NCBI RefSeq assembly: GCF_009791395.1
Contig: NZ_WSZK01000006.1
Coordinates: 62,001-126,000 of the forward strand
Direction: 5' to 3'
Length of the DNA stretch: 64,000 bases
DNA from: Halomarina oriensis
GTDB lineage: Archaea; Halobacteriota; Halobacteria; Halobacteriales; Haloarculaceae
The notes beneath the pieces were generated by a model. The model worked only from the letters and a program-made list of their open reading frames with translations. It did not search any database and had not been told where the DNA came from. The first letter of the stretch is position 1; every line of letters begins with the position of its first letter. Of the stretch, positions 35,584-44,153 are shown in pieces. Both the position numbers and the translations under genes were made by a program.

Positions 35584-36076
35584 CACCTCACACGGGCCGC
35601 TCGCCTGCGGAGTGACGACGCGCCTCGCTCGACGCGTGCCGATACCGGGGTCGAGGGACCGCACTCACGGCCTGCACCCACCGTCGACGTCGAACGCCCC
35701 GGCCACGGCTACACACGTAGTGCGAACCGTTGTTCGCGTACCGGGATATCGAGTACCTGTGAGTCAGTGAAGGGGCTCACGGGTGGCGTGTGACACTGCG
35801 GCCCCGTCCCCGCGACACACGGCTCTCCTCGTTTCGTCTGACGCACGTGTGACACCGCCTCAAACTATCCTGGCATCAACGGTATACGCGAAACTCACGT
35901 ACCGGACGGTGACCCGCGTACTGGTCCCCAGAACGAAGTGCGGGCGAAGCGCCCACCGACGCGCCGTCAGGCTTCGCTCCCATGTCTCAACCCCACTGGA
36001 GCCGTGACGGCCACCAGTGCGCGTGTCACTTCGACTCCGCCCGAATAGGCGTTGCTATCTCTCTCCGTCCGCGGAG
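35584..36076. other. Gene-free 493-base stretch
   Basis: No gene can be supported. Open frames are short and basic. The stretch is less GC-rich around 35700-35900 and has an imperfect repeat of the TACG/CGTA kind, but no clear element. It separates convergent genes. Confidence 0.55.
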
Positions 36077-36718
36077 CTACTCGTAGTCTCCCCCGTACTT
36101 CAGGAAGAAGAACGCCAGCCCCAGCGTCGAGAACATAGCGATGAGCGTGGCGATGCCGAGCGTCTTCGCCGAGTCCGCGACGACCGGTTCGACGGGGCCT
36201 GCCGGTGCCGCCCGCGGCACGTCGGAGCCGATGGCGAGCGCACCGATCATGCCCTGGCCGACGTGAGGGTCACACTGGTACTCGACGATACCCGAGGCGT
36301 CGTCGGGGACCGTCCACTCGAAGGTGCCCTCGCTCTGGAGGGGGCTCTCGAACTCCGCACCGGACTGCGCGTTGACGTTGTGGCCCGCCGACTCCCACTC
36401 CCAGGTGATGGTCGTTCCGGGGTCGACGTTGACCGCCGCGGGGCCGAACGCGTACCCGCCGCCGCCGACACCCACCGCGATCGACACCTCGGACTGGCCG
36501 GTGGCGTCGGTTCCGCTACCGGGGCCGTCGTAGCCGTTCGCTCCCTCGATGCCGTAGTCGATGGGGCCGCTGCCACCGCCACCACCGCCACCACTCTCGG
36601 TCCCGCTTCCGTTCCCTTCCTGGCCCGCCGCGGTCCCCGCCGCGCCCGCGGCGACGGCACCGCCGACACCCGCCGCGCGGAGGAAGTCACGACGTTTCAT
36701 GCCCGTCTCGTCGGTCAT
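36077..36718 (-). CDS. hcp: Second halocyanin, paralogue of the bc-locus copper protein
   Basis: 213-residue Tat-exported copper protein: KRRDFLRAAG signal, Gly/Ser linker, copper ligands His113, Cys149, His152 and Met157, and a C-terminal helix (about 186-206). Residues about 51-78 (GPIDYGIEGANGYDGPGSG and onward) are identical to the first halocyanin, and DNA there differs at very few positions. The linker, C-terminal anchor and tail differ. ATG 36718 is chosen; ATG 36700 (MKRRDF) is also possible. It stands alone, so it may serve a different oxidase or growth condition from the copy in the bc operon. Confidence 0.92.
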   Translation of the reverse strand: MTDETGMKRRDFLRAAGVGGAVAAGAAGTAAGQEGNGSGTESGGGGGGGSGPIDYGIEGANGYDGPGSGTDATGQSEVSIAVGVGGGGYAFGPAAVNVDPGTTITWEWESAGHNVNAQSGAEFESPLQSEGTFEWTVPDDASGIVEYQCDPHVGQGMIGALAIGSDVPRAAPAGPVEPVVADSAKTLGIATLIAMFSTLGLAFFFLKYGGDYE

Positions 36719-36919
36719 AGCCGGACTTGGCAGGGGAGCTAACTCAATCCTTCGACTTTTTCTTCGTCGGGTGCGCCTCCGGCGCACCGCTCCTCGAACA
36801 CCCCCGAGTAAGAAGGCTGCGAGCCGTGCCCGGCGTGGCTCGCGGTACGCTCGCCGGTGTCTCCGTACCGCTACCGCATGGGATTACCCACACGACACCG
36901 TTACGGCACTGCTGGCGCC

Positions 36920-37186
36920 TCAGACTGCCATGTCGCCTTTCGCCTTGATGACGGTGACGACGTCGGCGTCGACGGCCTCGGTGTCGAGATGCATCGGGAC
37001 GTACTCTCGGGTCTCGTAGGTCTCGCGTTCGTCGTCGGTCCCGACCGTACACCAGAGCTGGACCTCGTCGGGGCCGTGCCAGTCGCCCTGCCGCTTGACG
37101 GAGAAACACTGGAGTTCCTCGCCGTCGACTTCGATGACGGCGTCCTTGCGGATGCCGGGGTCGCCGTGGATGATGAGGTTCTTCAT
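36920..37186 (-). CDS. HAH_0734-family small protein
   Basis: 88 residues, soluble and acidic, starting MKNLIIHGDPGIRKDAV and containing FSVKRQGDWHGPDEVQLWCTVG. This pattern matches a family conserved across haloarchaea and known only as HAH_0734; its function is unknown. A TATA-like GCTTAACC on the minus strand at about 37211-37218 lies about 28 nt before ATG 37186. It sits between the second halocyanin and a Tat-exported hydrolase with no sign of an operon. Confidence 0.9.
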   Translation of the reverse strand: MKNLIIHGDPGIRKDAVIEVDGEELQCFSVKRQGDWHGPDEVQLWCTVGTDDERETYETREYVPMHLDTEAVDADVVTVIKAKGDMAV

Positions 37187-37278
37187 GTGGTGTTCTCTGC
37201 CTGTGGACCGGTTAAGCGCTTCGAGTTCTCGGACTCGAAATCGGTTCCCGCACGGACGGTGTCGGTGGTCGAGTCGGC

Positions 37279-38193
37279 TCAGTCGAAGTACGAGACGTAA
37301 TCCATGTGGTAGACCATCTCGTCGGTCAGACTGTCGAGGTAGCCCGAGTGGTCGGTGCCGACCTGTGCGGTGCCGTCGTAGTCGGTGTAGTTGCCGGGGG
37401 CGGTGTTGCCCGACTCCGTGCCCGTCTCGCCGAGCGCCTGGTCGAACTCGATGGTGTTGTACACCCACGAGAGGACGCTGTCGTCGTTGGAGTAGTAGTT
37501 GAACGTCGCGCGTGTCTGGTCGGCGACGGCGTCGTAGCCCGCGCCGTGTTCGAGCGTCGGTCGCTCGTTGTTCACCGCACCGCCGAGGACGTGGGCCGAC
37601 TCGACCTGCCACCCACGGTCGTTCCAGTAGGACGACCCGTCGAGCGCCTGGAGCGCACTGAACATCACCTCGGCACCGAGCGAGTGACACGCGACGCGTA
37701 CCGTCCCGCCGCAGTCGTACTTGCAATCGAGGAGGAACTGCGCGAGTTTCGACCCGTTCTGCGTGGCGATGTCCTTCGAGGTTCCCCAGCCGTAGTCCCA
37801 GCCACCGCCCTTGTTGTTGTCCCACGAGTAGCCGACGACGGTGCCGTCGTACCCGTCGGCTTCGAGCGTCGCCTTCGCGTGAGCGAACTTGTCGCGGGCC
37901 GCCTGTGCGGCCTCCGAGTCGCCGCCTTTCTTCTTCCAGCCGTGGACGAACACGAGCAGGTCGTCCGCACACGCCCCGTCGACACCCGGTACCGTCCCGA
38001 CGGTGTCGTAGTCGAACGTCCCGTGGCCGCTCGTGAGCGTCGCGTCGTCGTCGAAGTGCCCGCGCGTGCTGACGTACGGGGGTACCGTCTGTGCGCTCGC
38101 CGTCCCGTTCGTCGCACCGAGGAGGCCGACACCGACTGCGACCGTACCGGTTCGTCGAACGAAACTCCGTCGTGAGATGGATGACTCTCGCAT
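37279..38193 (-). CDS. Tat-exported alpha/beta hydrolase (lipase/esterase-like)
   Basis: 304 residues. A twin-arginine signal (SRRSFVRRTGTVAVGVGLL) precedes a likely cut near residue 34-35 (ASA-Q). LLVFVHGWKKKG (79-90) is the oxyanion strand and ACHSLGAEV (168-176) the nucleophile elbow with Ser171; the first Gly of GxSxG is Cys here. The last catalytic His may be in GTDHSGYLDS near the C-terminus. It is probably secreted or kept at the cell surface; the substrate is unknown. A strong TATA-like TTTTATAAC on the minus strand near 38260-38270 would give a short leader. Confidence 0.84.
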   Translation of the reverse strand: MRESSISRRSFVRRTGTVAVGVGLLGATNGTASAQTVPPYVSTRGHFDDDATLTSGHGTFDYDTVGTVPGVDGACADDLLVFVHGWKKKGGDSEAAQAARDKFAHAKATLEADGYDGTVVGYSWDNNKGGGWDYGWGTSKDIATQNGSKLAQFLLDCKYDCGGTVRVACHSLGAEVMFSALQALDGSSYWNDRGWQVESAHVLGGAVNNERPTLEHGAGYDAVADQTRATFNYYSNDDSVLSWVYNTIEFDQALGETGTESGNTAPGNYTDYDGTAQVGTDHSGYLDSLTDEMVYHMDYVSYFD

Positions 38194-38369
38194 GGATGTC
38201 TCTCCGCGTCGTCCGTGGACCGTCCACGAACCACGCGCGACTACATCTCCAACCGTATTGTTATAAAATTAATTACAGTTGACCGTGTTCGGATACCGTC
38301 GGCTCCGGTCCGGTTCAGTGGGTATCGGTGACGTGGCGGGGCGGTGGCGACGAGCACAGACCAAACGGG

Positions 38370-38376
38370 TTTTAAG
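38370..38376 (+). promoter_or_regulatory. TATA box of the L44e-S27e operon
   Basis: TTTTAAG lies 31-37 nt before ATG 38407, which predicts a transcript with a very short leader. It shares the 213-base gap with the minus-strand promoter of the hydrolase gene, which is AT-rich at 38258-38278. Confidence 0.6.
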
Positions 38377-38406
38377 CCACGGGGAAGAACCTCCTCTCAA
38401 CCAACC

Positions 38407-38691
38407 ATGCAGATGCCACGCCGGTTCAACACGTACTGCCCGTACTGTAAGGCTCACCACGAGCACGAGGTAGAGAAGGTCCGACGCGGCCGCTCTTCCG
38501 GGATGAAGAAGGTCAACGACCGCCAGGCTGCCCGCCGCGGCTCCGGTATCGGTAACAGCGGTAAGTTCTCGAAGGTTCCCGGTGGCGACAAGCCGACGAA
38601 GAAGACGAACCTCATCTACCGCTGTAGCGACTGTGGCAAGGCCCACATCCGCGAGGGATGGCGCGCAGGCCGTCTGGAGTTCCAGGAGTAG
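38407..38691 (+). CDS. rpl44e: 50S ribosomal protein L44e
   Basis: 94 residues, basic. Two cysteine pairs CPYC (about 11-14) and CSDC (about 73-76) form the zinc site of archaeal and eukaryotic L44e/eL42. [15 protein letters not shown] is the conserved loop near the E-site of the large subunit. The gene is followed after three bases by rps27e. Confidence 0.97.
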   Translation: MQMPRRFNTYCPYCKAHHEHEVEKVRRGRSSGMKKVNDRQAARRGSGIGNSGKFSKVPGGDKPTKKTNLIYRCSDCGKAHIREGWRAGRLEFQE

Positions 38692-38694
38692 ACC

Positions 38695-38868
38695 ATGGCA
38701 GGGAACTTCTACTCCGTCCAGTGCCCGGACTGCGAGAACGAACAGACCGTCTTCGGCAAGGCGTCGACCGAAGTCGCCTGCGCCGTCTGTGGCCACGTCC
38801 TCGTCCGCCCGACCGGCGGCAACGCCGCCATCGAGGGCGAGGTCCTCGAGACCGTCGAACAGCGATAA
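38695..38868 (+). CDS. rps27e: 30S ribosomal protein S27e
   Basis: 57 residues with a zinc ribbon: CPDC at 10-13 and CAVC at 29-32, then GHVLVRPTGGNAAIEGE, all typical of archaeal S27e. The gene is short and easily missed. It starts three bases after the L44e stop, so the two are co-expressed. Confidence 0.96.
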   Translation: MAGNFYSVQCPDCENEQTVFGKASTEVACAVCGHVLVRPTGGNAAIEGEVLETVEQR

Positions 38869-38973
38869 CGCGTCGACGCTCCTCCGACTCTCTCCCCGGC
38901 GAGTGACGACGTCGGCCGCCACTCCGCACCCGGCAGCGACCACGCCTAAGTTCTCCCCGCGAGTCACGGCGGT

Positions 38974-39339
38974 ATGAGCGACGACTCGACCGACCCGCCG
39001 ATGCGACCCGAACCGGCCGACGGCTGGCCCGACGGCCCGCTCTCCGAGCGCGCCGCCCGCGACCTGCTGTTCGACCGCGAGGACGTCGTGGCGGTGTGGG
39101 TGATGGACCACGACGAGACGACGCTGTCGGCACTGGTCGGCCCCGACCCGCCGGACGACGCCGTCGTCGACGTGGTCCTCGAGACCGAGGACGCCTTCGA
39201 GATGTACAGCTACACCCACTACGAGACGGCGACGCGCTGGGTCACGTTCGGCGAGGAGCGAAAGGAGAGCGAGGGTGGGGGGACGATGCGCGATACGCTC
39301 GCGGACTACCGAATCGTCGCCGGCGAGAGCGAGTCCTGA
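38974..39339 (+). CDS. Small acidic protein of unknown function
   Basis: 121 residues without signal or membrane segments and very acidic. A central region (AVWVMDHDETTLSALVGP and FEMYSYTHYETATRWVTFGEE) looks like a small alpha-beta domain. The family is not recognised. It follows rps27e by 105 bases in the same direction but its own ATG follows a CACGCCTAAG-like region that could act as a weak promoter. Confidence 0.7.
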   Translation: MSDDSTDPPMRPEPADGWPDGPLSERAARDLLFDREDVVAVWVMDHDETTLSALVGPDPPDDAVVDVVLETEDAFEMYSYTHYETATRWVTFGEERKESEGGGTMRDTLADYRIVAGESES

Positions 39340-39432
39340 CCGGTCACCGGCACCGGCGCTCGGTTGATGCTCTCGGAGCGCCTCTCTCCAGTCGACGACC
39401 GGTGAGCCCCGCGTCTCACCGGGAACCGTACC

Positions 39433-39855
39433 ATGACAGCTATCGTCAAGACAGTCGGTGGGTGGCCCGGCGTGAGCGTCGCGCCACACCGGTTCGGCGG
39501 CCGTGAGTTCACGGTCGGCGGCCGCGAGTTCGGTCACGTCCACGGTGAGCGTCACGTCGACCTGCCGCTCACCCGCCGGGTCCGTGACGTCCTCGTCGTG
39601 GAGGGAACGACGGACGCTCACCACCTGTTTCCGGACTCCGGGTGGGTGAGCTACTACCTCGACGAGGGGAGCGAGCGCGGCGCACTCCGTCTGCTTCGAC
39701 TCTCCTATCTCCACCACGTCGCCAGCCAGAAGCGACGGGCGACGAGACGCGGCGAGTCGCTGGGCCCTCTCGACGCCGTCGACGTCGGCACGGAACTCGA
39801 CGCCCTCGACCCGAGCGACGCCCTCCGGGCGGCGTTCGGCCCGGTCCCCGTCTGA
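39433..39855 (+). CDS. DUF5519 (luciferase-domain-like) small protein
   Basis: 140 residues. GGWPGVSVAPHRFGGREFTVGGREFGHVHG at the start and DSGWVSYYLDE match DUF5519, proteins found in actinobacteria and haloarchaea that some databases call luciferase family after a domain in larger proteins. No cofactor-binding motif is visible and no light-producing role should be assumed. The tail is Arg/Ala-rich. Confidence 0.75.
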   Translation: MTAIVKTVGGWPGVSVAPHRFGGREFTVGGREFGHVHGERHVDLPLTRRVRDVLVVEGTTDAHHLFPDSGWVSYYLDEGSERGALRLLRLSYLHHVASQKRRATRRGESLGPLDAVDVGTELDALDPSDALRAAFGPVPV

Positions 39856-39904
39856 GCGCCCTCGACGGTCGCCTCGTGGGACGCGGTGACACCGTCGAGG
39901 TGCG

Positions 39905-39910
39905 TTTATG
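39905..39910 (+). promoter_or_regulatory. TATA-like box before the GNAT/Eis gene
   Basis: TTTATG lies 24-29 nt before ATG 39934, again fitting a leaderless transcript. Confidence 0.5.
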
Positions 39911-39933
39911 CCTCCCGGCCGTCCATCGCCGGT

Positions 39934-41157
39934 ATGTCCCTTCAGTACCGTCCGGTCCCCGACGAGGACTACGACGAGTTCAGCCGGTTGCTCACCTACG
40001 CGTTCCGTCCGACCGACGAACACGAACCGCTCGACGAGGACGAGGACCCGCCCGCGTCCGCACAGCTCGGTGCTCGACGGGGCATCTACGACGGCGACGA
40101 GTTGCTCTGTACCGGTCGGCACCACTGGTTCACGCTCGACGTCCGTGGCTCGAAACACGGCGTCCCCGGTCTCTCGGCGGTGTCGACACCGCCGTGGAAC
40201 CGACGCCGTGGTCTCGTCCGTCGACTCCTCGTCGAATCGCTCGACGAGTACCGCGAGCGTGAGCAGTGGTTCTCCGCGCTCTGGCCGTTCGAACACCCGT
40301 TCTACGCGAAGTTCGGGTGGGCGACGACGTCGACCTACGCCGAGGTGTCGGCCGCGCCGACGGACCTCGACTTCGTCGACGATATCGAGGCGTCCGGTCG
40401 GTTCGTCGAACTCGACGCCGACCGGTGGGAGGAGTTGGAGGCGGTCTACCGGGAGGTGAACGACCACACCCTCTCGATGTACCGCACCGAGGAGTGGTGG
40501 CGACACCGGATCTTCGAGGGATGGCAGGGAGAGCGATACGTCGCGGGTCTCGAACGCGAGGCCGGCGACGGGCGGACGCTGGCGGGGTACGTCGCCTACC
40601 GGTTCGATGAGGACGGTGGCGACCGGACGCTCACCACCGTCGAGACGTGTGCAGTCGACTTCGACGCCTCCGTCGAACTCCTGCGATACCTCCGGCACCA
40701 CGACTCGCAGGTCTCGGAGGTCCGGTTCTACGACCGCCCCGACGCGGTGCTGTTCGACGTCGTCGGCGACCCGCGCGACCCGACGGTCGAACTGAAGCCC
40801 GGCCCGATGATTCGACTCGTCGACGTCCGAGAAGCACTGCGTGCGCTCGATTACCCCGAGAACGCGTCCGGGACGGTGACGCTCGCCGTCGCGGACGGCC
40901 TCGCCGAGTGGAACGACGGGACGTTCCGACTCGACGTGGCGAACGGTCGGGCGACGTGCGAACGAGTGGAGACCGGAGGCGACCCCGGAGCCGCCGACGC
41001 GAGTCTCGCCGTCGGCCCGCTGTCACAGTTGGCCGTCGGCTACCGGTCGGCGTCGAGGCTCCAGACGGTCGGCAAACTCGACGGTTCCGAGGACGTCGTC
41101 GAGCGACTCGACGCGCTGTTCCCGACCGAAGAGGTGGTGCTCCACGAGGGGTTCTGA
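39934..41157 (+). CDS. GNAT acetyltransferase with SCP2-like C-terminal domain (Eis type)
   Basis: 407 residues. The N-terminal GNAT domain has STPPWNRRRGLVRRLLVESL (about 88-107), the acetyl-CoA binding Arg/Gly loop, and WPFEHPFYAKFGWA, a typical Eis-family segment. A second GNAT-like middle region and a C-terminal sterol-carrier-like domain (RLVDVREALRALDYPE onward) complete the layout. Bacterial Eis enzymes acetylate aminoglycosides or protein lysines; the archaeal substrate is unknown. ATG 39934 follows a TATA-like box at the leaderless distance. Confidence 0.85.
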   Translation: MSLQYRPVPDEDYDEFSRLLTYAFRPTDEHEPLDEDEDPPASAQLGARRGIYDGDELLCTGRHHWFTLDVRGSKHGVPGLSAVSTPPWNRRRGLVRRLLVESLDEYREREQWFSALWPFEHPFYAKFGWATTSTYAEVSAAPTDLDFVDDIEASGRFVELDADRWEELEAVYREVNDHTLSMYRTEEWWRHRIFEGWQGERYVAGLEREAGDGRTLAGYVAYRFDEDGGDRTLTTVETCAVDFDASVELLRYLRHHDSQVSEVRFYDRPDAVLFDVVGDPRDPTVELKPGPMIRLVDVREALRALDYPENASGTVTLAVADGLAEWNDGTFRLDVANGRATCERVETGGDPGAADASLAVGPLSQLAVGYRSASRLQTVGKLDGSEDVVERLDALFPTEEVVLHEGF

Positions 41158-41203
41158 GCCGTCCGGACCGACGCTCCCCGCCCGCCGCGGTGGTCGCGGA
41201 AAC

Positions 41204-41323
41204 TCAGAGCAGTCGCATCGCTACGCCCGCCAGCAACACGACGAGACCGAGCAGCGTCGTCGCGGGTTCGGGGAACACGAGCAGGACGAGACCGACGACC
41301 ATGACGAGTGTCGAGGTTCGCAT
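41204..41323 (-). CDS. 39-residue membrane microprotein
   Basis: From ATG 41323 a 39-residue peptide is encoded with two hydrophobic runs split by PEPATT: residues about 5-17 and 23-35, ending MRLL. It is almost entirely hydrophobic with an Arg near each end, like a small hairpin membrane peptide. High third-position GC and absence of overlap with other genes support it. Not recognised; might belong to a small haloarchaeal family. Confidence 0.5.
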   Translation of the reverse strand: MRTSTLVMVVGLVLLVFPEPATTLLGLVVLLAGVAMRLL

Positions 41324-41403
41324 GGCTGGCTGGAGTCGCGCCAGGGGAGAAAGCGTTGTGGCTGCGGAAACCTGCGTCGTGGCGGCCGGTGAATCGTGAC
41401 CGC

Positions 41404-42561
41404 TCAGTACTTCGCCTGCCGGTAGATGAGGTTGCGCTGGATCTCGTTCGCGCCCTCGTAGACGACCGGGATGCGGACGTCGCGGTAGACACGCGAGATA
41501 CGCCGTTCCTGGAGGATGGAGCGCCCACCGTGTAGTTGCATCGCGCGTTCGGCGGCGAAGTTCGCTACCTCGGTGGACTTCGTCTTCGCACAGGCGGCCC
41601 AGAACCCGGCGTTCTCCTGGTTGGCCACCTTCTCGGCGGCCCGCCAGTTCAGCGCGCGGGCGGCCTCGAACTCCATGCGGATGTCCGCGAGGATGTGCTG
41701 GACGGCCTGGAACTCCGAGATGTCACGCCCGAACGCCTCGCGGCCGTGGACGAACTCCCACGCCTCCTCGACGGCGGCGGCGGCGAGACCGAGGCCGTGC
41801 CCGCCGACGACGATGCGGCCGTGGTTGAAGAACTCCGCGAGCATGTAGAAGCCCGCACCCTCGACGCCCACGAGGTGCTCCTCGGGGATGCGACAGTCGT
41901 CGAGGACGATGTGGCCCTGCTTCGAGGCGCGCATGCCGATCTTCTCCGGGATGTGTTCGGCCTCGTAGCCGGGCGCGTCCGTCGGGACGATGAACATCGA
42001 GTAGTTGCCGTACCGGTCGTCGGCGTCGCCGGTCTTCGCGTAGAGGGTGAGCCAGTCGGCCTCGACGGCGTTACCGACCCAGTACTTCTCGCCGTTGAGC
42101 ACCCACTCGTCGGCCTCTTCGTCACGCTCGGCGCTGGTCGTCATCCCGGCGAGGTCGCTCCCCGTGTCGGGTTCGGAGACGGCGAGACCCGTTATCTGGT
42201 CGTTCTCGGCGACCGGTCGGAGGAACTCCGCTTTCTGCTCCTCGGAGCCGTACTCCTCGACGATTTCGGCCCCGAACGACGCGAGCATCATCGTCAGGCC
42301 GATGCCGGCGTCGGCGCGGTAGAACTCCTCGGCGATGGCGAAGACCTCGTAGAGGTCCAGACCGCGGCCGCCGTACTCCTTGGAGATGTCCTGTGCGACG
42401 AGACCGGCGTCCATCCCTGCCTCCAGAATCTCCCACGGATACTCGCCGGAGTCGTGGTACTCCTGTGCGGCGGGGGCGATGTGCTCTTCGGCGAAGGCGC
42501 GGGCTTCGGCCTTGATATCGTGGGCGTGTTCCGGGACCACGGACTCGTCCAAAAGGTCCAT
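41404..42561 (-). CDS. Acyl-CoA dehydrogenase
   Basis: FAD enzyme of 385 residues that oxidises acyl-CoA to enoyl-CoA. FAD/substrate motifs are ITGLAVSEPDTGSDLAGM (about 123-140) and the catalytic base Glu369 in VVYEGANEIQRN near the C-terminus. The first signature is followed by EKYWVGNA. Together with the acyl-CoA ligase at 44154 it suggests fatty-acid or branched acyl degradation, although the two are separated by an exported protein. A TATA-like run near 42585 on the minus strand precedes ATG 42561. Confidence 0.92.
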   Translation of the reverse strand: MDLLDESVVPEHAHDIKAEARAFAEEHIAPAAQEYHDSGEYPWEILEAGMDAGLVAQDISKEYGGRGLDLYEVFAIAEEFYRADAGIGLTMMLASFGAEIVEEYGSEEQKAEFLRPVAENDQITGLAVSEPDTGSDLAGMTTSAERDEEADEWVLNGEKYWVGNAVEADWLTLYAKTGDADDRYGNYSMFIVPTDAPGYEAEHIPEKIGMRASKQGHIVLDDCRIPEEHLVGVEGAGFYMLAEFFNHGRIVVGGHGLGLAAAAVEEAWEFVHGREAFGRDISEFQAVQHILADIRMEFEAARALNWRAAEKVANQENAGFWAACAKTKSTEVANFAAERAMQLHGGRSILQERRISRVYRDVRIPVVYEGANEIQRNLIYRQAKY

Positions 42562-42744
42562 ACACCGAGTAGGGGTGGTGTCGTCAAGTAGCTCCCGGAA
42601 CTGGAGACGTGAGGAAAGCCGTTTTCTCGCCGCACGGTTCCGACGGGGACTCCCGTCGAGTCGTCGCTGGTCGGTCGTCGTGGCGACTGGGCGCGTCGTG
42701 GCACGGCGATAGAAAAGCAGCGAGCGTCGAACGAGCGACCCGCG

Positions 42745-43908
42745 TTACTGCGGGACGGTGAGTTCGAGGGTGACGGTCTCACCGGGGGAGATAGTCACCG
42801 TCTGGCCGTCGACGTACATCTGTTCGTCGGCGACTGGACGCTCGAACGACGTCGTGTCGTCGGGCAGCTGGTAGCTCACGAGCGAGACGGTGGTGTCGTT
42901 CGTCGCGTCCGCGTCGAGCGTCACCGTGACCGTCGCCGTGTCGTTGCGAGCGTCGTACTCGATGGCGTCGTAGGTGATGGTCGCGCCGTCGTACGTCGCC
43001 GTCGCGTTACCGTCGCTCGGCACCTCGTACGAGGCGAAGACGTCTCCGTTCGCCATGATGGACGTCGCCTGCACGAGGCGACCGTCCGCGTTGTAGAACG
43101 CCGAGTCGTTCGCACCGATGTCCTCGATCGGTTCGCCGAACACCAGGTCGTACTGGTAGGTGTTCATGTAGTTGAACTCCTCGTCGAGGTCACACGTCTC
43201 GGTCGCCGTGGCGGCGTCGGCCGTCTCGACGACCATCCCGTCGGCGGACAGTTCGAGGGTCGCGTCGCCGCGGTAGGTCGTTGCGAGGTCGAGCGTCGTC
43301 GAGTCCTCGGCGCTGAGGTTCACCGTCCCCGAGGCACCCGTCTCTTCGACGAAGTACTCGACCGAGACGTTCTCGGTGTTGTCGTTGCTGACCTGGAACC
43401 GGGCGACGTCGTCGGCCGTGTCGGCACAGAGGACGGTGGCGTCGAGGCCGGGGGCGACCTGCGTGCTGTCGACGGCGGAGACGACGACGTCCATCGCCGA
43501 GGAGGCGTTCGTGACGGTCACGACACCGTCGTCGTACTGGACGTCGAGCACGTCGGTGTCGGCTTCGGCGCCGAGCAGCGGCGTCTCGACGGCCGACAGG
43601 CCCGCCTCACGGAGCTGGCTCTCCGGCGCGTTCCTGGTCTCGAAGACACGGTCGTCGACCTTCACGGACGTCCGGTAGACGACGTCGTCACCGCTGGCGT
43701 CGATGGTCGCCGTGTCCGTCGAGTTGTTGTACGTGTAGGTGACAGCGTCGGTGCTCGCGTTCGCGGTGGCGTCGTCGACGACGAGACTCGTCTTGTACCG
43801 GTCGTCGACGTCGGCGGCGGCCACGCCCGCCCCGAGGCCCGTCGCGGCGAGACTCACGACGAGTACGAGCACGAACGAGAGTCGGAGGGACGTCGTCCGT
43901 CGACTCAT
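42745..43908 (-). CDS. Secreted, heavily sequon-rich surface protein of unknown function
   Basis: 387 residues. A Sec-type signal (about residues 1-32, ending GVAAA) is followed by a beta-rich, Asp/Thr-rich extracellular sequence with about ten N-x-S/T sequons (for example NAS, NNS, NVS, NDS, NDT), consistent with surface glycosylation. It has two cysteines far apart near 160 and 240. No catalytic motif or cell-wall anchor is seen. ATG 43908 is preferred to GTG 43914 two codons upstream. The 245 bases upstream are unusually AT-rich and likely hold its promoter. Confidence 0.8.
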   Translation of the reverse strand: MSRRTTSLRLSFVLVLVVSLAATGLGAGVAAADVDDRYKTSLVVDDATANASTDAVTYTYNNSTDTATIDASGDDVVYRTSVKVDDRVFETRNAPESQLREAGLSAVETPLLGAEADTDVLDVQYDDGVVTVTNASSAMDVVVSAVDSTQVAPGLDATVLCADTADDVARFQVSNDNTENVSVEYFVEETGASGTVNLSAEDSTTLDLATTYRGDATLELSADGMVVETADAATATETCDLDEEFNYMNTYQYDLVFGEPIEDIGANDSAFYNADGRLVQATSIMANGDVFASYEVPSDGNATATYDGATITYDAIEYDARNDTATVTVTLDADATNDTTVSLVSYQLPDDTTSFERPVADEQMYVDGQTVTISPGETVTLELTVPQ

Positions 43909-44153
43909 CGGCACACCCTCCGTCGTTCGGCGCTCACGCGGTACGGTTCGGAACTGACTGACCGGGCTGGGCTGTGTCCCATATTCACTGATTCGAGAGT
44001 ATCAGGCTTAGTTCAATACTCTCTAACAGGGAATATTTCACCCGTCGTAATTCGTAGATAGAACGTTCGATACACCGATAATACCGTGTTAAGCTGTCCG
44101 ACACGCGCCGTCGGTGCCCGCGACGGCAGGAGGAACCCCCGTCGGTTCGAGAG

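Noticed and set aside
35783-36007. 74-codon frame in the gap before the second halocyanin
   Set aside because: Basic, low-hydrophobic translation with no start signal and no promoter at the right distance.
39433-39855. A light-emitting luciferase
   Set aside because: The DUF5519 name comes from database domain labels; no flavin or luciferin site is visible in the 140 residues.
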